Translations under genes and position numbers: made by a program
Notes under the pieces: generated by a model
The model's input: the letters and a program-made list of their open reading frames with translations, nothing else
Told to the model about the DNA's origin: nothing
Databases searched by the model: none
In this document: positions 53,490-63,399 of the stretch, in pieces
Numbering within the stretch: position 1 is the stretch's first letter
Layout of the letters: the number at the start of each line of letters is the position of its first letter
Assembly: GCF_018294505.1 (NCBI RefSeq)
Contig: NC_057803.1
Location: 237,304,397-237,368,396 of the forward strand
Direction of reading: 5' to 3'
Origin: Triticum aestivum
Lineage: Eukaryota; Streptophyta; Magnoliopsida; Poales; Poaceae
Length of the DNA stretch: 64,000 nt

Positions 53490-56400
53490 CACGTCCTTTG
53501 GGTCGCTGGCGTCGCCGTCACCATCGCCGACATCACCATCACCATCGACGGCATCACCGTCACCATTGCCGGCGTCGCCCAAACCATCATCGACCATCAT
53601 CGACCATCGTCGACCATGTCACCATGATCCGCCGCGACCGCCACCGCGTCGCCCTCGGAGGTGAAGGCCCTGACTAGAGCATCCACATTGTCTTCTACGC
53701 AGCGCGCCAGGTCGCCCCGAATGGCCTCAGGCATAGGGGCAATGGCGGCATCAAAATTGAAGTTGGGATAGGTGTTCTGGAGGTGGCTAAAGACGCGGGA
53801 GAATGCGCGCCTGAGCAGGCCACGACACCTCTCTTCAACAAGCTCGCGAGCCCTCTCGGATCGATTCGCCAGGCGTGTCACACATCGGTGAAGAAGAGGA
53901 GATGACTGGCATAACCATTCGAGTGGGGATGAGGGGCATCTTCATCGCAAATGGTGCCCAGCGCCGCGTTGGCTCTGATCCAGAGGCTTTGAAGCATGGG
54001 GGCGTGCATGCGCTCCAACGTCCACCGCCGGAGCCCTTCCTCCCTGCTCTGCTGCATGGAGGACTCTGCGCTGGCGACCTGCTGCTGAAGAGAAAGCAGC
54101 TCGGCCGAGCAGAAGCCAGCTCAGCTTGCACTGAGATCAGGGCGGCTGCGGCGGCTTCCCCGCGATGTTCCGCCTCAGCCAACCCTGACTTGAGGGTAGT
54201 AGTCCTGCCCACAGCTTTGGCTTCCACAAGCTTCAACTTCAGGTTGTACCTCCCTAGAAGATCCGCGCGAGCCTTGGCCACCCGGCGATCGACCTCCTCC
54301 TGGGCCTAGGCCTCGCGCGCGCTGACAACATTCTCCGCTTGGGCGACCTGGCGCTCCCTCGTCTCCAACCGCTCAAGCTCAAGAATGCACTCCATGGCTT
54401 CCAGCGCCAGTGCTTCCTCGTGCTTCAGGATCTCTTCCTCCTCGGCAGGCGTCCCCTTCATCGATGCTAGGGCGGCCTTGTGTGCCTCCACTTGCTGCTC
54501 CAAGGAGGCACTCCAAGCTTGGAGCTCCCATGCGTGTTTCTCCGCAATCTCGTGGTGATGATCGACTTCCCGGGCTTCTTCCAAGGCTCGAGTGCAGGCC
54601 TCATGCGAGGTTGCAAGAGATGCCTCAGCCTTCGGATTATCAAGATCGCGCTGGTGGCACCCGAGGTTGATGGCCACCTTCAGTTTATGCCGCTCCTCCA
54701 TCAACCGAAGACCCTCGGCCTCGAGGCGCGCATCTACATCCATGAGTTCTCTGCCAAGCCGGCTCATCGGACCCATCGCCACCCAAAAGAGCTCCTGGCA
54801 GACGACACTCCGTTCATGTGCAAACTTGAGCATGCGGCCAATTCCGTCCTCCGCAGCGGGGGTCATCGACGGGATCTAAAGTGGCTCACCCCCTTTCCAC
54901 AGGAGGCTGGGGGCTGGAGCCCTCACCCCCCCCCCCCCCGGTCGCTGACTGGGCCTCAACAGGAGCCCGGTTGAGTTGAGGCTCGCTACTCGAAGAAGAA
55001 ACCAAGACCGAAGCCATCCAGCCGCCGTCTACAACCATAGGAGGAGCACTTGGCACGCTCGTCGCACCCCCGACGAGGCCACGAAGGAGAGACAACAGGA
55101 GCGCGGACTCGAGGCACCAAGCTAGAGTGTCTGCCTCTCTAGCCGACCTCGCGTCGGGGGCGGCATGCTGGCTTGGGACGCTCAAGGCCAGCGGGAGATT
55201 CGAGGTAGGAGGAGGTTGCTTCTCGGGAGGCTTCACGGCCTTAGCACAAGGGATCCTGAAGAGCCACCATCAGAAACGGAAGCAGGACTCGAGGAATTAC
55301 AAAGATAAAGTATTTACTCATCTATGGCGATGTACTTCCTCTGTTTCAATGGCCGGAAGGCGCCACTACTGCAGCTTGGGGACACCTTCCTTTTGCGGAG
55401 CGCATCGAAGTCTACACGGAGCCGGCCGAAGCGATGGATGTGGCGACCAGGGCAGGGCGCTGCTGGTGAAGCGCCCGAGGAGGCGACCTCAGGAGCGCCA
55501 AGCTGGGGAAAGCCATTGGGTTCCGACTCGCGATGACCCACTGAGGCCTCGGGAGCTTCGGCCTCAAGAGCAGCGGATTGCGTCGCCCCCTCAATAGCCA
55601 CCCCAGAGCGAGAGTCACGGGCTCCCAGAGATGGTGCCTCAGGAGCCACGGGCGGCGTTGACATCTCGGCACCCGCACCTCTGACCTCCAGTGGTGCTTG
55701 ACCCCCTGCGTCAACTCTTGGGGCAAGTTTGGCGCCGGTGACAAGGAGGGGAACCATGGTGACGTGGTTCTCACGGGACCCCTCAAGGTCGACAAGACAC
55801 AGCCCCCATTCGTCAAAAGGGGCATTTGCCCCACAAACTCCATCCTGTTTGAGCAGCAATACGAGAGACATCCCTCCAGTGTCATATCGGCTAGCGAGGG
55901 GTCGCCCGCCAGGACCAAGACCACCATTCTTCGTGCCTCGAGCGGAAGCCCTGACTCCTGAAGCCTCATGTGATCCTGGCCGACAGACAGGGCCCACATC
56001 GGCTGGGAATGATGCTGGAGTGGGGCGACGTGGCGTCGGAAGAACTCCTTCATCACCATGGGCGCCGTCAATCCAAGACCTTTCAGCCACTTCAATCGGA
56101 GCCAGACGAAGGTGATGCAGGGGCTCGCAAGCTTCTCGTGAACCCAGCCAGAGCTGGGGACGGTGGGCACCGATGGAGGCAAGAGCAAGGGGTTGAGCAC
56201 TCCTACATCCACATACACCCACCATGTCCGGAAGCCGCTCGTAGATGGCGGGAGTTCAAAGTCAATCCCCGAGCCGGCCGTCGCCGCCACGGCCTGGAAG
56301 CTCAAGCACCCCGAGCATTTCCGGGGGTCGGTCAGGTGCAGCGAGAAGAAATGGCGTAGAAGGGCCACGGAGGGGGCGATGCACACCATGGCCTCACAGA

Positions 56401-56745
56401 CAAAGGCAAAGACGGCAAGAAGAGGGACAGGTTGGGGATCTAAGTGCGGCTCTGGTAATGGGAAAGCACAGCGCTGAAAAAGGCAGAGAAGGGAGGGACC
56501 AGGCTGGACCACAAGGTGTCGATGAACAATTGGACCTCGGTGGCTGTTCTATCGACAGAAGCTTGGGACGCAGGCTAGGCCACCGTCCCGCCCCATTCGT
56601 TGAAGCGGGTGGCGAGAACAGGGAGGACCTTGTCCATGGCCTCCCAATTGAGCACCCGCGATCGGCCGACCGAGGGCTCGATGGCCAGAGGAGGGCTGGC
56701 TGAGGACAGGGGCTTCTTCCCTTTCTCCGTTCCGTTCGGCGCCAT
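53490..56745 (-). pseudogene. antisense ORF of unit 2, full layout (PF04195-like domain, coiled coil, acidic tail)
   Basis: It runs opposite to the element. ATG at 56745, 289 bases from LTR F, opens MAPNGTEKGKKPL. The conserved domain lies at 56512-56200 (LLAVFAFVCEAM, IAPSVALLRHFFSLH, PMVMKEFFRRHVAPLQHHS). A Pro/Ala/Ser-rich middle follows (to 55314, ending KQRKYIAIDE at a possible intron). The next part is 55236-54886, then a long coiled coil at 54866-54306 (HERSVVCQELFW, DARLEAEGLRLMEERHKLK, LEEAREVDHHHEIAEKHAW). After a TAG come 54281-53835 and 53881-53597, then an acidic tail. At least four frame or stop lesions exist. The first domain matches the plant putative gypsy-type transposon family. 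In Tat elements such as Grande an antisense ORF in this position is known; the role is not. Confidence 0.7.
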
Positions 56746-57019
56746 GGCGATGGAGAGGACTGAGTTCAAGTCGGATTGGGAGAGGAAGCATAGGTTCGAA
56801 GACGCGAAGGAGTTAGGGAGTGTGTTGCCAACAATGGGGAAATAACTGTGTAGGATGCCATGGCCGCCTAGCCAGGCAGATATCAAGGCTGCGTGGGGAA
56901 GTGGGTCCACCGCGTCTAATCGATTGCCACGCGTTGAGCGGGGCCGCATGCTGTTGGGGCCCGTGGCACTCCGCACTTTCCCCTTGGCTTTGCCTCGAAG
57001 CCATCTCCGAGTGCACCGT
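56746..57019 (+). other. interior between antisense ORF start and polypurine tract
   Basis: About 270 bases, collinear with 32045-32323 of element C. This is where a promoter for the antisense ORF would have to lie. I see no clear TATA box. Confidence 0.4.
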
Positions 57020-57034
57020 GGGCCCAGGGGCTAC
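57020..57034 (+). other. polypurine tract of unit 2
   Basis: GGGCCCAGGGGCTAC directly before LTR F. Confidence 0.75.
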
Positions 57035-57420
57035 TGTCGGTGTTCTGGGAATGAGAGTCCCCAGATTTGCCTGCCTGCGGCCCGCGATGTGGCTCCACCA
57101 GCGGCCCTGTACGTCCCATCTTCAGCAGCAAACACTCAAGACCCTCGCGAGGGGCGAAGCCTCGCGAGGCGGACGACACAAGACCTCCTCAGGGGCAGCT
57201 TCACCAGGAAGGCTCGCGAGGGGCGGAGAGATCAAGGAAAGGGACACCTCGCGAGGTTTCTGTGACGCAAGCCATGATGACTGGAGCTAGGTGGATGCCA
57301 GGCGGGCACCAGCACGCAGTGTCCTCGTTTCCTCTTTGGTGCTAAAGAGGCAAGCGCATGCGAGGAGTCCGGAGGCATCAGGCAAAGGTTCCCATATCGG
57401 TGCAACAAAACCAAGACCAG
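57035..57420 (+). repeat. LTR F, 5' 386 bases only
   Basis: It begins TGTCGGTGTTCTGGG. Similarity to LTR D ends at ACCAAGACCAG (D position 47294), where the copia LTR begins. The next bases TAGGATGG could belong to either element. Confidence 0.85.
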
Positions 57421-57779
57421 TAGGATGGCATGAAAGTCCAACTATCCTTAGGTGGTTTTGGTAATTCCTATAAACATATAGCTCATTGAGCTAATGCTAT
57501 TTCAAGATTAATATCTCAGGAAAGCTCAATGATTGGCATGGCAAGGATGAGAAAAGTGGACCCCTCAAAATGCTAAGGACAAAAGGATTGGCTCAAGCTC
57601 AAAGCTCAAGACTCTACATTTTCTATTTTAGTGATCCAAGATCACATTGAGTCTATAGGGAAAGCCATTACTATTAAGGAGGGATGAGGTGTTGCTTAAC
57701 GAGGCTCTTGCTCAAAGTGCTTATTAAGATGCTCCAAAACCGTCAATTACTCTCTCACATCCACATATGACCTAAACCA

Positions 57780-58260
57780 AAAGTGAAACTCGGCCCCACC
57801 GATTCTTTCTATCCGGCGCCACCGAGTTCAAATGTCATAGCCACTGCCACAAACCCTAGGCAAATCAGTCTCACCGATAGGGATCTCGGTCTCACCGAGA
57901 TGGGATTGTAATCTCTCTGTTTCCCTTCATAATGTTTCGGTCCCTTGGAGAAGAGCGATCGGTCCCACCGAGATTGCAATGTAAACTCTCTATTTCCCTT
58001 TTGTAACATTTCGGTCTCACCGAAATGAGCGAATCGGTCCCACCGAGTTTACCTGACCAACTCTCTGGTTAGCTTATTACCAAAATCGGTCTCACCGAGT
58101 TTGCGTAATCGGTCTCACCAAGAATACGTTATGCCCTAACCCTAACCATATCGGTCCTACTGACTTGCATGTCGGTCCCACCGAAATTCCTAACGGTCAC
58201 TAGCTTTGCTGAATCGGTCCGACCGAGTTTATCAATTCGGTCCCACCAAGATTGGCAAGT
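57780..58260. repeat. cluster of TCGGTnnnACCGA palindromes in the copia LTR
   Basis: At least twelve imperfect copies of TCGGTCCCACCGA or TCGGTCTCACCGA occur in about 480 bases, upstream of the TATA box. Each is a 5-bp inverted pair around three bases. Copies differ mainly in the central three bases and outer flanks. Confidence 0.88.
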
Positions 58261-58290
58261 TGTGTGTAATGATTAGATTTCATGTGGAGG

Positions 58291-58300
58291 CTATATATAC
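58291..58300 (+). promoter_or_regulatory. TATA box of the copia LTR
   Basis: CTATATATAC, about 30 bases downstream of the palindrome cluster, followed by CCCTCCACC. Confidence 0.65.
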
Positions 58301-59108
58301 CCCTCCACCACCTCTTCATTTGTAGAGAGAGCCATCAGAACAAACCTACACTTCCAACTTACTTTTTCTGAGAGAGAACCACCTACACTTGTGTTGAGGC
58401 AAGATATTCGATTCTTACCATATGAATCTTGATCTCTAGCCTTCCCCAAGTTTCTTTCCACTCTAATCCTCTTTCCACCAAATCCATATCCTATGAGAGA
58501 GAGTTGAGTGTTGGGGATCATTTGAAGCACAAGAGCAAGGAGTTCATCATCAACACACCATTTGTTACTTCTTGGAAAGTGGTGTCTCCTAGATTGGCTA
58601 GGTGTCACTTGGGAGCCTCCGACAAGATTGTGGAGTTGAACCAAGGAGTTTGTAAGGGCAAGGAGATCGCCTACTTCGTGAAGATCTACCGCTAGTGAGG
58701 CATGTCCTTCGTGGGCGCCGACCATGGTGGGATAGACAAGGTTGCTTCTTCGTGGACCCTTCGTGGGTGGAGCCCTCCGTAGACTCGCACAACCATTACC
58801 CTTTGTGGGTTGAAGTCTCCATCAACGTGGATGTACGATACCACCACCTATCGGAATCATGACAAAAACATCCGTGTCTCCTATTGCGTTTGGATCTTCC
58901 AAACCCCTCCCTTTACATTCTTGCAAGTTGCATGCTTTACTTTCCGCTGCTCATATACTCTTTGCATGCTTGCTTGAATTGTGTTAAGATTGCTTAACTT
59001 GTCCAAAGTTGCTATAATCTGCCAAGAACTAAAATTGGGAAAATGATAAGTTTTATTTGGTCAAGTAGTCTAATCATCCCCCTCTAGACATACTTTCGAT
59101 CCTACAAG

Positions 59109-59120
59109 TGGTATCAGAGC
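59109..59120 (+). other. copia primer binding site (initiator Met)
   Basis: TGGTATCAGAGC, two bases after the LTR, complementary to the 3' end of initiator Met tRNA. Confidence 0.9.
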
Positions 59121-59191
59121 TTTGGTCTCCATTCGCATTGATTTCCATAGCTTTTGGTAGTCATAGCCTTGGTTTCACAACCTAGGAGAGT

Positions 59192-59800
59192 ATGGCGTCT
59201 AGCGAGGGAAACTACCTCCGTAGAGGTCCTTACTTTGATGGTACTAATTTTGCTAGGTGGAAGCATAAGATGGAAATGCATATTCTTGGACATAACCCCG
59301 CCGTATGGGCTATTGTGTGTATTGGCTTGCAAGGTGAATTCTTTGATGGGAGGGAACTGAACTATGAAGCTACCGCGGAAGAGTTGAAGATGCTGCAATA
59401 CAATGCTCAAGCTTGTGATATCCTCTTCAACGGATTGTGCCCCGAAGAATTCAACAAAATCAGTCGTCTTGAGAATGCAAATGAAATTTGGGATACTTTG
59501 ATTGATATGCACGAAGGTACCGACTCCGTCAAGGAATCCAAGTTGGATGTGCTTCAAAGTCAGGTTGACAAGTTCAAAATGAAGGATGGTGAAGGTGTCG
59601 CTGAAATGTACTCTAGGCTTGCTCTTATCACAAATGAGATCGCCGTCTTAGGAAGTGAAGAGATGACCAAAAAATTCATCATCAAGAAGATCCTAAGAGC
59701 TTTGGACGGAATATATGATACCGTATGCACATTGATCCAAATGATGCCCAATTACAAAGATCTCAAGCCATGGAAGTCATTGGAAGAATTGTTGCTCATT
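59192..59800 (+). pseudogene. copia gag core (UBN2-type)
   Basis: The ATG at 59192 opens MASSEGNYLRRGPYFDGTNF, then WKHKMEMHILGHN, IWDTLIDMHEGTDSVKESK and MYSRLALITNEI, the typical core of plant copia Gag. Near 59765 the frame shifts; the downstream frame (QAMEVIGRIVAH, TAG at 59800-59802, MSFKDKEEL) continues into the zinc-knuckle part. Gag forms cytoplasmic particles. One frameshift and one stop disable it. Confidence 0.85.
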
Positions 59801-59802
59801 AG

Positions 59803-60357
59803 ATGTCATTCAAGGATAAGGAGGAGCTCCATAACAAGTCAAGTGGTGCTTACAAAGCTTCATGTGAAGCTCCCACATCATCAAGTGAGAAACAAACCTT
59901 CAATGAAGAATTGAGCCTAATGGTGAAGAACTTCAACAAGTTCTACAAGAGTAGAAGCAAAGAGAGAAGGTCCAAGTCAAGGTCCTACAATGACAAAAGA
60001 TCTTCTAGTGGAGAGCGAAATTGCTACAATTGTGGAACACCCGAACACTATTCCAATGAGTGTACGGCACCCTACAAGAGAAGAGAAGATTCTCCAAAAA
60101 GAAGAAGTAGAAGAGAAGAATCACCATCAAGAGAGAGAAGGAGTAGAGATGATCGTTACGAACGAAGAACATCCCGGAGAAGAAAGGATTCAGAAAGGAA
60201 GGACAAGTCATCAAGGAGCTACACAAAACAAAGAAATCAAGCTCATGTTGGTGAATGGGTATTCGGCTCCGACTCCGACAATCACTCCGAGAGAATCTAT
60301 CACCCCGACTCCGAATATACTCAAGATGAAGGTGTTGCCGGTCTAGCACTTGTGTAA
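59803..60357 (+). pseudogene. copia gag, zinc knuckle with RS-rich tail
   Basis: The 184-residue frame has a helix (NEELSLMVKNFNKFYKSRSK), an Arg-Ser stretch, the zinc knuckle CYNCGTPEHYSNEC (C-x2-C-x4-H-x4-C), and then a long Arg-Ser/Arg-Glu domain (SPKRRSRREESPSRERRSR and more). It ends in an acidic SDSDNHSE segment with TAA at 60355. The frame stays open after that stop into the next segment, so the TAA is probably a lesion of a Ser codon. Knuckle followed by an RS domain is the layout of plant RSZ splicing factors; here it is part of Gag. Confidence 0.8.
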
Positions 60358-61342
60358 ACCAACTCCTACGACATATTTGATTCACCAAATGAAGGACTTG
60401 GAAGATGCTTCATGGCTAAAGGCCCAAAGGTATCACACCCCGATTATGTTCATTTCAATAGTGATGAAGATGACTTGTTAGGTGATGATGATTTACTTGT
60501 TGACAACTCTAGTGATGAATACTATGATGAAACGTCAATCAATCATGCTAATCAAGATAAAACGAATGACAATGATAAGGAGAAGATTGAGTTTCTAACT
60601 AAAGAACTAAACACTCTTAAGTTAGCTCATGAAACTATCTTAGGAGATCATCGAGAACTTTTAAGGACTCTTGAGAAATTACGTTTTGAAAAGCTCAATG
60701 TTGAGCAAGAGCATGAGTTCTTAAAAGCAATCAATGATGATCTTCGCAAGAAAAATTCTTCTTACATTGCCAAGCGTTTACTCTTATCCACTTACATGCC
60801 TCAAGTCAAGTCTAGTAACAAGAACAAGAAAGATTCTTCCTCTAGTAGTGACAATAATCATGTTAAATCCGATGTTGTTGCTTCTAGTAGTTCTCTTGAT
60901 TCCACTAATGATTCTCTTAGCCAAGTTACACTTTTGAAAGAAAATATCTTATTTAAGGGAATTATAGAGAAAGGTGTTTACAAGAGCCTTGCCGGAGTAA
61001 GCAATTCGAAGAAATTGTTCGCAAGCAAGGAAGACACCGGAAGAACCAAGGTGTTGGTTTTGAACGAAAGTTCAATGCCAATGGAGTTGAGTGGGAATAA
61101 GATCAATACCCCAAGACGAAGTTTGTTCCTCAACAAGAGAAGTATGATCCTACTTCCTTCAAAGGGACACAGGCTCAAGATGATCTTCCACCACAAGACC
61201 ACAAGCAAAAAGGCAAGGATAAGCTTCAAGAGGAAATTGATGCATTTGAAGAAGCACCCAACGCCTTGGTCAAGTGGGTTCCCAAGACTACATCAAGTTC
61301 TACTTCATCGAGTACGACTACCACTCCAAGGATTTCCACCAA
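60358..61342 (+). pseudogene. copia gag extension, acidic and coiled-coil
   Basis: Same frame as the previous segment (FDSPNEGLGRCFMAKGPK, DEDDLLGDDDLLVDNSSDE), then a coiled coil (EKIEFLTKELNTLKLAHETI, LEKLRFEKLNVEQEHEFLK) and a Ser-rich stretch. A frameshift near 61050 is followed by QEKYDPTSFKGTQAQDDL, DKLQEEIDAFEEAP and a Thr/Ser-rich end (WVPKTTSSSTSSSTTTT), where CACTA-2 is inserted. Function unknown; long coiled-coil tails of this kind occur on Gag-like proteins of several Triticeae copia families. Confidence 0.65.
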
Positions 61343-61600
61343 CACTACTAGGGAAAAGCCTAGCAGCAGCGCATGTTTTGGGCCTATTAGTAGCGCGGGA
61401 ACCGGTGCTACTAATAAGGCGCTACAGCTAACGTATAGCAGTAGCGCCTGTTGTCCCACGCTACTGCTATACATGAATAGCTGTAGCGCTCTTTAGAAAA
61501 GGGCGCTGCTGATATTATCTGCAGCGTTGTTTACTGGGAAGCTCTATTGGTAAGGCGGCGCTACTGCTAAATCCCCCCCCCTCGCTACTACTAGTTTAAT
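61343..61600. repeat. CACTA-2 terminus and subterminal repeats
   Basis: CACTACTAGG at the border, then at least eight direct or inverted copies of a G[CT]AGTAGCGC-type motif in 250 bases. Confidence 0.8.
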
Positions 61601-62280
61601 TAGTTTTTTTCCCTGCATATTTGTTTTGTATTTGTTTTGTATTTGAATAGGCTTTATACAATAATCTTTAGCATATCATACACATACAAATGTAATCATA
61701 GCATATACATACAATTAGTCTCATCAAATCATCTAATCATCATAATCATCATCCAACACAAAGTGGTCTCTCGTCATCATCTCGAAAATAGCAATACAAG
61801 TCTCGATTACTTGCAAATACATCATCATCCATCTTAACAATGATATAAGTGAGAAGAGCTATCACTTTGAGTACATGAGTTCGTATCCCTCTCTCGCATT
61901 AGCGTGAACCTAAGCTAACTACTGCCTGTCGCTCGGAAACCGGAAACTGGTACACCGGGGCCTGAAACTCCGGCCACTTGTTGTATATATACTCCTGGCG
62001 TAGCACTTCTTCGCCATCTATGATCTATGCACCTGCATCATCACATGAGTCGATGATATGCAACATATATAGTTGAGCAACAGAAAGAGACAGACTTGGC
62101 AAAAATAGAAACAACATATCATAAGGAAAAATAACAAAGTTCATCATACCCCAAAATGCCCTAACTAGAGTGACTTTTGCTAGTCGAGGAGGAGGACGGT
62201 TTAATTACATCACAAATAAAGTTTCGCCATGCATAACTCAAAGTTTTGTCATACAGAAAGTATGGACTAAACAGACACAT
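61601..62280 (-). other. AT-rich 3' flank of the CACTA-2 gene
   Basis: Direct duplicate TTTGTTTTGTATTTGTTTTGTATTTG-type sequence (about 61619-61645), ATCATCATC stretches, no conserved reading frame. Probably the 3' untranslated region. Confidence 0.45.
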
Positions 62281-63330
62281 TGTCATATATCGACAATGAC
62301 TCCAACATGTCGTTCCATCTATCCAAGTCAGGGAGATAGTCCTCGAGCTTAGTGAAAGGCTTCATGTCAAGACGCTGAGAGGCTATCCATGTTCGGACGT
62401 CTTCCCGCGACATTTGTTCTTCTCCGTAGAACATCCTATTTTTCCGATGACCTCCTTAATGATGATTTGGGCAAGTTTGCGCTGGATGTTATAGAACTCA
62501 GCTCAAAGTTGATGATCCTCGATATCTCCTATGTCCTTTGCCCATTGCAGAATATGGGCATCACCGGATCTAGGTGACATGCGAAGGTTCTGGTGATCCC
62601 ATCTGTACACCAGCATGTGGTGTAGGATATAGAATCCATCATTAAGAGAATTGTTCGGTTGCTGGATGCAGCAGAAGTCGGTCTTATGGCCGAAGGCGAC
62701 CCTGCCGCCCCTTCACTTTTTGTCCCTGACCTCTCCACCCCCTTCTTGGTAGTAAAACATAGCACTGTCGAGAACATCCTTGATGTGGGTGTAATCCTTT
62801 TTGTGAATGTTCTTTGACGAGTCCAAGTAAAGAGCGTGGGAGAATCGGGGGTAGTGGATGATGAGGATGGCGCGGCCGCCGCTGCGCAAAATAAGTACAC
62901 CTCAAATTAATTAGCCTCCACCATGCAAATGAATGATTGAAATTGAAGGAAGGGTAGCAGCGCAGATGACTTACACGGAATGATAAGGCACAAGAATCGC
63001 CTCCTTGTACTTATTGGCGAGCATGAAACTGACGATGTAATCCCTCGCGTATTCACGGTGCTTTGCGCAGACTCCCAAGAAGGCCTCGTGCATGTAGTAC
63101 GGGTCAGCGACACAGATATGAGATATCTGCTCAACCCCTATGATGTAGTTCATGTGCAAGGCATAAAGGCGGACAAAGGTAAAATCCAGCTTCTTCACGT
63201 GAAACATGTCGAATATGTAATCAAATCGGAGGAAGAACTTATCCGCGGGGAAGCTGTCGACGTACGACATTTGCCGCGAAACGTTAACCACGTAGAGTGG
63301 GTATCCTGTATCTTTTCGAGGCGATGAGGC
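62281..63330 (-). pseudogene. Ulp1-protease-like gene of CACTA-2, two exons
   Basis: Exon 63330-62985 encodes FPADKFFLRFDYIFDMFHVK, LDFTFVRLYALHMNY, ICVADPYYMHEAFL and ILVPYHS, ending at a GTAAGT donor. The acceptor GCGCAG (near 62882) opens the next exon: AILIIHYPRFSHALYLDSS, YTHIKDVLDSAMFYYQ, a TGA, then HKTDFCCIQQPNNSLNDGFY, ILHHMLVYRWDH and, after a second TGA, FYNIQRKLAQIIIKEV and a frameshift. The pattern is the C48 (Ulp1) catalytic fold, whose host members remove SUMO. The Cys usually before the Gly-Tyr/Phe-Tyr is Asp, and the usual His-Trp is not evident, so it is probably not a working protease even without the stops. Confidence 0.7.
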
Positions 63331-63399
63331 CTTTCTCTAGCCGCAACACATCGTCATGAAGTCTCCTTAGATCGCCGAATCTGGCCCGTAGCGCTGTTG

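Larger units (their letters stand above)
46912..57420 (+). mobile_element. D/E/F: two pol-less Tat-family units in tandem with two half LTRs
   Basis: Order: full LTR D (46912-47800), interior 1 (47801-51043, truncated in the antisense ORF), the 3' 504 bases of an LTR (E, 51044-51547), complete interior 2 (51548-57034), and the 5' 386 bases of an LTR (F, 57035-57420). The missing half of E and the present half of F meet within about 5 bases of the same LTR position. Each interior has a primer site, gag-like ORF, linker and antisense ORF, and no pol. It is inserted in X and its right end is against a copia LTR. Confidence 0.8.
57421..59106 (+). repeat. copia 5' LTR
   Basis: About 1.69 kb, with a dense cluster of short palindromes (57780-58260), a TATA box (58291-58300) and the end GATCCTACA. 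The left border is approximate by a few bases. Confidence 0.82.
57421..61342 (+). mobile_element. copia-type LTR element, 5' LTR and gag; cut by CACTA-2
   Basis: The 5' LTR (about 57421-59106) ends ATCCTACA. Its start reads TAGGATGGCATG, so the expected inverted terminus TGTAGGAT has lost or changed its first two bases. The initiator-Met primer site follows at 59109, then gag with UBN2-type core, zinc knuckle and a long acidic/coiled tail. CACTA-2 interrupts at 61342/61343. Protease, integrase and RT are not in the window, so autonomy is unknown. Confidence 0.85.

Noticed and set aside
55127..56703. Plus-strand frames of 129-156 codons
   Set aside because: Shadows of the antisense ORF, whose minus-strand frames show the conserved blocks shared with element C.
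58429..58695. 88-codon frame in the copia LTR
   Set aside because: Lies in the transcribed LTR leader downstream of TATA; no domain, and LTR leaders of this type are not known to code.
59109..59120. Initiator-Met tRNA-like sequence
   Set aside because: Only the 12-base complement of the tRNA 3' end is present, with no cloverleaf; it is a primer binding site. The same holds for 38832-38850 and 25178-25194.
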